DNA from: Termitomyces sp. T153
Lineage: Eukaryota > Basidiomycota > Agaricomycetes > Agaricales > Lyophyllaceae
Reading direction: 5' to 3'
Assembly (NCBI GenBank): GCA_018296165.2
Contig: JACKQL020000033.1
Location: 434,001 to 498,000 of the forward strand
Length of the DNA: 64,000 nucleotides
Of this stretch, positions 57,181 to 64,000 are shown one piece after another; the stretch's first letter is position 1; the number at the start of each line of letters is the position of its first letter. A program made the position numbers and the translations under genes. The notes beneath the pieces are model-generated. The model was not told where the DNA came from. It saw only the letters and a program-made list of their open reading frames with translations, and made no database searches.

Positions 57181-58206
57181 TTTCAACATGACACAAGTCA
57201 TGACACTTAGCACATGAGCCCTAGCCCCAAGGTCTGGAACAACATAGCCTTTGCACAGATTTTAGCAACCACAAGACTTGCCAATCATGAGGAACATCAC
57301 AAGGAGTCTGGACTTTGGGTCTAGAACAATAAGGCCAAGACCTTTCATAGTGACAATTGCTAGCAACTTCTTGCTGACAACCTGGCTTTCCCCCACTGTG
57401 TATGGACATATTGCCAGTCATGTGACTTCTGACTTATCATTTCTCTTGTCAAGCTGACAAACATACTTGAACAGCATCTACACTTCAGGTATTGACATTG
57501 GACTTGCCCTTTTTGAGCTTTATTGCAATTAGGCAATGCATAGACTTTGCTTGAGTTTGTCATTTGGTTACAGACTGACACTTTGTATGTATCATAAATA
57601 CTTTGGCAGACACCATTGCTAGTGGTGACTATTTGTTTCTTTTTCCATACTATACCCTCAAACAGTATAAATACCAGTTGTACATAGCCATCAAAAGAAA
57701 AAAATAGAGAACCTCATCCTCATTGACTACTGCTTCTATTGAATCCCTAAATCTCTAAGCTTACCAGCTTGAGATTCCATTTTGCCTCTCTTGTTTACTC
57801 TATATCTCACCCTTCATTGACAACAACTTAGCAACAAGTCTTGCCAACTCTGACTTTGACTTTGTATGGTACCAACTATGGGTGCCCTTAGCATTATTTA
57901 AACTCAGCAACACTAGTGACTATGGCTAGCAATTAATTTGCATTTGTCCCCTGTTCAGTTTCCTTGTTACCACTCCTCCATTCCTTGCTCTACTCCACTC
58001 CTCTTCCATTGTTAAATAACTTAGGTTAGCACTAGCAATCCTTCCAAATTCACACTTCACACCCCTGTTTGCTCTTGTTCTCTGGGACAGTTACTGACTT
58101 GCCCTCAACTATTAACCTCATACTGCCAGCTACCCTATCTAGTGACTAGTGTTAGGTTCTCTTTTTAGGTTTCCTGCATGACACTAGGCAGCATAGGAGC
58201 ACATCA
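57181..58206 (+). repeat. Left LTR of Ty3 element 2 (right arm of the inverted pair)
   Basis: About 1.03 kb ending CATAGGAGCACATCA, followed by TTTTTGGAGCCCACCACAAG, a likely primer binding site. It is the inverted partner of 54439-55497. The start (near CAACATGACACAAGTC) is approximate. Confidence 0.7.
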
Positions 58207-61200
58207 TTTTTGGAGCCCACCACAAGGGAATTTGAAGTTAACCATTCTGCCAGAAACCAGAGCTTAAGCAAAATGTTCCTTGGAAACCCTTAGTGAACCT
58301 CCTCAGTCTTCTTTCCCAACCCCTCAGCACTCTCCCCCACTCAACTGCTTGCTGACAAACTCAAAACTGCTAGAAACCTTTGTGATGTTAGTGAAATTCT
58401 TGCTGACTTCCCAGGTGCATTTATCAAAAGTTTTCTCAACATGCCCCTTTCACCTCTTACTCCAACTGACTCTATTTTCTTCCCAGAAGCCCACTCTATC
58501 CCACATCCCTAACTAACCCCCTTCCACTGCTAATACCAACAATCGCTATGATGAACAATGACCCTGCCATGTGGCGTGCTAGAATGCCACTGTGCAATGA
58601 TACCACTGTGCCTAAATGGGATGAGAGTTGCCCTAGGGAACTCCCCCAATACTTCAAAGAACTGGAATACCTTTTTGCTGACTGTGGCATTGCTGATGAC
58701 ACTCAGAAGAAGGAATATGCAGCTTGATATGTATTGTATGACACAGCAGAAACCTGCCTCAGCTTACCTGAATTTGGCAACAACATAACCATTGGCAATA
58801 ACACTCCTTGACCTTTTACTTACCAGGAATGGAAGGCAGCAGTGCTCAGGTTGTACCCTGGCACTGACACTAGCACTTGTTATAATCTTGGCAACCTCAA
58901 ACAACTTGTCAACCAGACCTTTGACAGTAGCTTAGCAACTTTGGGCAGATTCTGTGACTACTACCGGGACTTCCAACACATCGCTAGATGGTTACTTGCT
59001 AATGGCAAACTCTACCACAATGAGGAATGTTGCTTATTCCAACAAGGTATCCCCATGTTGCTATGGTCCAAATTTGTTTGCCAACTCAAAATCACTCTTC
59101 CTGACCACCATTCCAAGGACCCCTATGATGTTGATCAAGTCTTTGAAGGTGCCAAGCAGGTTTTGAAGGGCATGGACACCTCTACAACCAAGACCAGCAA
59201 TGGCACCAATGGCATTTCTTCATTGTCACCAGTTGTTAATGCACCAGTTTTGCTGTTGCTTATGCCTAAGCAGGAAACTGTGGAATTAGCAACCACTACA
59301 GTGATTGTCAGTGCCATGCACAACCTTGTCAACAGTTTGCCAATAGCACTTGCCACTTCTATGGCAAAACAGGTCACACCATGGTCTGAGGCACTTGTAT
59401 GAAATTGGAGCAAATGATTCAACAGGGTAAGATTTGTTGCAACTCTGAAGGCAAGATCATTTTGCCATCCAGTGCTATGATTCCAAACTATTTCAGCAAA
59501 CAGCTCTACATAGAATGGATTGAGGAATGGCACAGGCTTAAGCCAGGACAGATCATAACTGGCAGACTCTCTTCCAATGCTAATCCAGACCCAGACCAAG
59601 TGGCCATGCAGCAGTTGCTAATTCATGAGTTAATGCAACAGGATGTTGCCATGGGCCAAGCACTAAGCAAGGAAGAATGGATTGAGGCTTTGGAATGCAA
59701 ACTCTTTGCACTCAGGTGACATGGCAAAAGTTTGATGGTGTACAAGTTCCCTGCACAACATATCAACCAGCAAACAATACCCCCAAGGCAACACCCTCAA
59801 CCAGTGACACTCCAGCAACTTCATCCCCTTCTAATTCTACTCCAGCTCCCGCTGCTAAGCCTGCAGACAAAGGCAAAGCACCTGAACATACTGTTGCTAA
59901 TGAACAACCACCTGTTGCTAATGAACAACCACCTGTTGCTAAAGAACCTGTCACTCAGCCTTCCACTTACCTGTTTTCTGGCATTCCTGGTTGCTATGCC
60001 CCTCCCACTAATGGAAATTTTGCTGCACCCAACAGGTCTAACAACAGAGCCTACCAAACTATGCCACCCATTTACAACATTGAACAGTCAAAGGCAGTCT
60101 TTGAATGGGTTTTAAGCACTAAGGTTACAGTATTGGTTGGCAAGCTTTGCTCAGTATCCCAGGACATTAGGAATCAATTCTGAACAGCTGTTACACCCAA
60201 ACAACTAGTAAGCACTAGTGCTAACACCATACAGGACCTGAGCAACATTTTCAAAGATATTTTGCCAACGTTTGCTAAAGAACCCCAGTTTTTGCTTGGA
60301 TACAATGCAGCCACTGCTAATGGACTTACCTCAGGCAAGGCCCCACTCACATCTTTTGACCCCATTGAAGCATACATTAATTTGCTACCCCATGGAGAAG
60401 AGCCCATGGTGCTCACTGTTGCTAAGGTTTCACAGTTGCTTTGTTCTGTCATGATGCTGATTGATAACAAAGAAGAGGTAGAATGCATCCATGACAGCAG
60501 CACCCAGATTATTTCAATGTCTGCAGAAATTGCAAGCAGCCTTGGTCTATCCTGTGACCCCAACATTGTCTTGAATATGCAGAGTGCTAATGGCACCATG
60601 GATCAATTGCTAGAACTTGCTTGTAATGTACCTTGCACCATTGGCAACATAATGGTTTATTTGCAAATCCATGTTTTATGGTCCCCTATCTACAACATTC
60701 TTCTTGGATGCCCCTTTGATGTTTTAGCTCGTAGCATGGTCAACAACCTTAGCAACATAGAGACTACTATAACCATCACAGACCCCAACACTGGCATGCA
60801 GCACATGATTCCAACCTTTCCACATGGTAATTCTAAAAGAAACAATCACCAAAACATTTGCTTCAAAACTGAAGTGCCCCACTGCTTTCATTGCCAAAGA
60901 CATTAATGATGACAATAGCAACATAGTGGTCATTATTAGCTATGATCATTCAACTGGTCTAGCAACTTGTATAGCTTCTTGCAATTTGGACAAAGACATT
61001 GTACTTACCAATTCTAACACACAGAGCATATCTTTATGCTACTGCTAGTGACCTTTCTGACTTTTCTCTTCTGTCTCATTCTTATCTTGTTTCCACTGAT
61101 ACTTCTAATCCTTTGATTCTTGAGCAGACTTTACTTCTTGATACCAACAATACAGAAATTACCCCCACCTATGTTAATACCCCTTTCCCTGCCCAATTTG

Positions 61201-62657
61201 TTGCTAATGAACCCCCAAAGCAAAAAGGTGTCCAGGTAAAGAAGAAGTACAAGCCCATTGCTATGAAAACCAAACCAGTTGCTGGTCACATTAGCAAAGA
61301 CTTTTGAATCAAGCAATGCATTATTGGCAACTCACTAGCAACAATGCCACACCTCAGTCCAAATCCACCACCTTTTGTACTGACACAATGATTCACTAGT
61401 GAACAACAAGCAAAGCTTGTTAAAGACCACAACACAGGCTTTCTCGCTAGTGATGAAATCAATGTTCTTGCCAACATGGTCACCAAGCAAGAAAAGGCTT
61501 TTGCTTGGGAGGACTCTGAAAAAGGAAGTTTGCACCCTGACTTCTTTCTGCCAGTATGCATACCAACAATCCCACACATACCCTGGGTTCAGCACAACCA
61601 CCCCATACTCCCAGGACTAGAGAAGGAAGTATGCAAAATCAGTTGTGACAAGATCAAGGCTGGCATCTACAAGCCTTCAAACTCTGCTTATTGCTTGCAA
61701 TGGTTTTGTGTCCTCAAAAAGAATGGTAAGCTCAGAATTGTACACAGTCTAGAGCTGTTGAACCATGTCACCATTCACCATTCTGGAGTACCACCTTTCC
61801 CAGATCATGTAGCTGAATTTTTTGCTGGATGTATTTGTGGTGCCACACTCAACCTATATGTTGGCTATGACAAGTGACTTATTGACCCAGCTTCACATGA
61901 CTTGACAACATTCCAGACTCCTTTTGGCACTCTTTGCTTAGTAACCTTGCTGATGGGTTGGACCAACTCTGTGCTAATATATCACAACAACATCACCTTC
62001 ATATTGCAGCCAGAGATCCCACACAATGTACTCAGCTTCATTGATGACATTAGTGCTAAAGGACCCAAGGACTGGAAGATCATTAATGGTAGACCTGCCA
62101 AGCACCCTGCTAACTCAAACATTTGCTTAGCACTATGGGAGTTCTTTGAATTTCTTAACAGAGTTCTCTAGCAAATGAAGTATTGCAGTGGCACCTTCTC
62201 TGGTCACAAGCTTGTTTTAGGTGCTCCAACCTTCAAAATCCTTGGCCATGTTTGCACTCCTAGCAATTGTATCCCTGATAAAAGCCACTTAGCCCTGATC
62301 AAGCACTGGGGTCCTTGCAAGTTGCTATTAGAAGTCAGAGCCTTTCTGGGTATTGTCAAGAATTTCACTCACCATGCCAACAGCTTAATGAAACTCACTC
62401 ACATTGGCATCCCTTTCAAGTTTGGCCCAGACCAAATAAATGCTCAGCAGGACCTTGTTAGAGCTTTACAAGACACTAAGCCCCTAGTTCCCATTGACTA
62501 TGAATTGCCTGACCCCATCATCTTAGCAGTTGACACTTCATATATCACTGTTGGTTACTACCTATGCCAGTGCACTAGCAACAACCACAAAGAACACTGC
62601 TACAACTGCTTTGGGTTGATTTCACTTAACAACAGAGAAGCCAGATTCAGTCAGCCC
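58207..62657 (+). pseudogene. Ty3 element 2 Gag-Pol remnant, cut by an LTR insertion
   Basis: Gag from about 58550: NNDPAMWRARMPLCNDTTVP, PQYFKELEYLFADCGIADDT and FCDYYRDFQHIARWLLANG. A Pro/Thr-rich linker follows (59720-60180), with VANEQPP repeated twice. The protease region at about 60480 reads VECIHDSSTQIISMSAEIAS (DSG changed to DSS), then MQSANGTMDQLLELACNVPC and ILLGCPFDVL. Reverse transcriptase runs 61476-62170: FFVLKKNGKLR-like WFCVLKKNGKLRIVHSLELL, TPFGTLCLVTLLMGWTNSV and the catalytic FIDDISAKGP. RNase H begins at about 62520 (IILAVDTSYITVGYYL) and is cut after REARFSQPC by the LTR at 62658. CpG is scarce, with several stops. The type is known from agaricomycete Ty3 elements with long Gag and a wide protease. 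Confidence 0.82.
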
Positions 62658-64000
62658 TGTCAGGTTCTGCTGATAACAGGGACTCAGCTACACTGGAAAA
62701 TCCTTATTAGGTGGACGCAATGTCCTGCACTTGTAACCTAGCATTCTGGAGGTGTTGTGGAGTGGAGAGACTTGCAAGGAGAAGCTAAGGGAAGTGGTCC
62801 AAGCAAGTCCAGAGTGGTCCAGGGAAGTCTGAGACCAAGTATATTAATGTTGGCTTGAGCAGGCATCAGGAACAAGTTTGTTAGCATGTAAATAGAGTGC
62901 AGGGTAAACAGAGGCTTTGCTAGGGTCAGGGGCAGAGCCAGAGTTTGATGGGGGATCAAGTAAGACTTGATGGGTTCAGGGCCAAGCAAAGAGCGAGGTC
63001 CAGAGTTGTCATAAGAATGTTTGGAGTTTGTAGCATGTGTGCAGAGTTTGTACTGATGTCAGAGATAAAAGGAACTTAGAGAAACAAAGGGAATATAGAC
63101 AGTCAAGGCAAGACAGGATGAGGCAAGACAAGACAGAGAAAAAGATAGATTTGAGACTAAAAACAGAAACAGAAACAGAACAAAACACAAGATATAGTAA
63201 ACCAGTAAATGCAATATTAAGACTAGAGTACAAAGAGCTACTCTACAACTTATATACTGACTACTAGACAGCTCTGAAGAACAGTGGGCATGGCAGTGGG
63301 GCTTAACAGAGCTGCGTGGAGTTGATGGGTATCAAGTATGATCAAGGGGTGGGCTGTGGTAATATTCTGATGGGATCATTTGGGGATGCAGGCCACTCTG
63401 AGGTTGTTGTGATACTCTGGAACAGGTCAGATGAACCAGAGTAGTGAGTCAGAGGTGTATGACAGGGTCAGGAACAGTGGGGGAAGGTTCCTGGGGCTCA
63501 GGGAAAGTGTTGATGGCTGTGGAGAAGGCATCAAAGTTGGTCCGGGGGCCATCAGGATTTACCAGGGAAGTGTCAGAGTTACCCAGAGTGGGCATGGAGG
63601 GTGGGTGAGGGTTGGAGGAGTTTGGCAGGGTATTGGAAAGGACCACATATGATATCAGGGGTCCAGGAGGTGGGTTATGACATTACCCCCCCCCTTTAGC
63701 ATCGAGACCCTCAAGATGTGGGGTGCAGTTTGAGGATTGGCAGGGCATGAGAATCAAAGCTGAGTAATATTGATCAAACTGCAGCAAGCAGCGGCAGTGT
63801 GGGGAATGAAGTCAAAGCATGGCTGCTGCTCACTAGGAGGTGCTTTTCAAGTCATAAAAAGGGGTCAGACATACACCAGAGTTCCTCAATTCTTTGCCAT
63901 GTTGTCCTCAGCTTACTCCCCAACATTGTCAGTGCAGTCCCTAGCAAAGTCAGCATCTCCTGCCCCCTCCTCCTTGGGGGAGTCCAAATCTCATCATGGC
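62658..64000 (-). mobile_element. Old copy of the young-element family, runs off the window
   Basis: An LTR of 1025 bp (62658-63682; TGTCAGGTTCTGCTG to GGTTATGACA) is followed by interior sequence that aligns with 29210-29520 of the young element (ATCGAGACCCTC, GAGTAATATTGATCAA). It is inserted in Ty3 element 2; the left flank is AGCCC (62653-62657). CpG is nearly gone. The minus-strand TATATAAG (63249-63256) and the C-run next to the LTR (63683-63697) are kept, so this is the 3' LTR in element polarity. Confidence 0.85.
63899..64000 (+). CDS. Start of the coiled-coil gene in the old copy (partial)
   Basis: The ATG (MLSSAYSPTLSVQSLAKSAS) aligns with the start codon at 29420 in the young element, after matching upstream sequence (GTTCCTCAATTCTTTGCCATG versus GTTCCCCAAATTTCGTCATG). 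It is open to the window edge. It supports the plus-strand gene model at 29420. Whether this copy is intact cannot be seen. Confidence 0.5.
   Translation, partial: MLSSAYSPTLSVQSLAKSASPAPSSLGESKSHHG

Noticed and set aside
1..64000. CRISPR array, bacterial operons, riboswitches or rRNA genes
   Set aside because: No regularly spaced identical repeats, Shine-Dalgarno-led operons or conserved rRNA segments were seen. The introns and families are fungal.

Overview
The window is fungal nuclear DNA, most likely from an agaricomycete (Basidiomycota). Its host-like genes have 44-66 nt GT..AG introns. One encodes an HMG-box regulator of the agaricomycete type, one an INO80-complex Ies2-like protein, and one a small four-helix protein of the kind found at the N-terminus of agaricomycete STAND proteins. 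Most of the rest is nested transposable elements: Ty1/copia, Ty3/chromovirus, a second Ty3 family, a LINE, a Helitron helicase, and a non-coding-pol LTR family. No species can be named from the sequence alone. All coordinates, splice sites and repeats were read by eye; nothing was computed or searched.

Layout. 1-5238: a nearly intact, very young copia element whose left LTR is cut by the window edge. 5239-14190: a host island. It holds a six-exon minus-strand gene for a secreted precursor of repeated peptides separated by Lys-Arg (6581-7267), a solo copia LTR (10944-11307) and the HMG-box gene (12503-14190). 14191-18631: no gene I can defend. 18632-21350: a decayed copia element. 21627-27796: a decayed full-length chromovirus with both LTRs. 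27797-28044 and 34145-35365: two halves of a Helitron helicase, split by a young 6.1 kb LTR element (28045-34139, 5-bp target duplication GGATG). 35540-42935: a decayed LINE with a solo chromovirus LTR in ORF1. 42936-48189: chromovirus fragments, an unrecognised minus-strand coding remnant, and a solo LTR of the young family. 48190-51795: a second host island with the four-helix gene and the Ies2-like gene, convergently arranged. 51796-64000: decayed Ty3 elements, including a ~1 kb inverted pair of LTRs around a pol fragment, and another copy of the young LTR family running off the right edge.

Two things stand out. First, the gene at 6581-7267 encodes a signal peptide followed by eight short peptides separated by Lys-Arg. 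Six of them end in Gly-x-Pro-x-Trp, the last copy ends in Trp directly before the stop, and the introns fall in phase 0, three of them exactly after a Lys-Arg. This looks like an unannotated Kex2-processed repeat peptide (pheromone-like or RiPP-like). Second, the young LTR element carries an intact three-exon gene for a 334-residue coiled-coil protein. The gene lies antisense to the polarity implied by the element's polypurine tract and TATA box, which would explain how it keeps its introns.

Base composition is mosaic. Young elements and host genes contain normal CpG. Old elements are almost free of CpG and carry many in-frame stops, as expected from long-term cytosine methylation and deamination. 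The switches are sharp and mark insertion boundaries.
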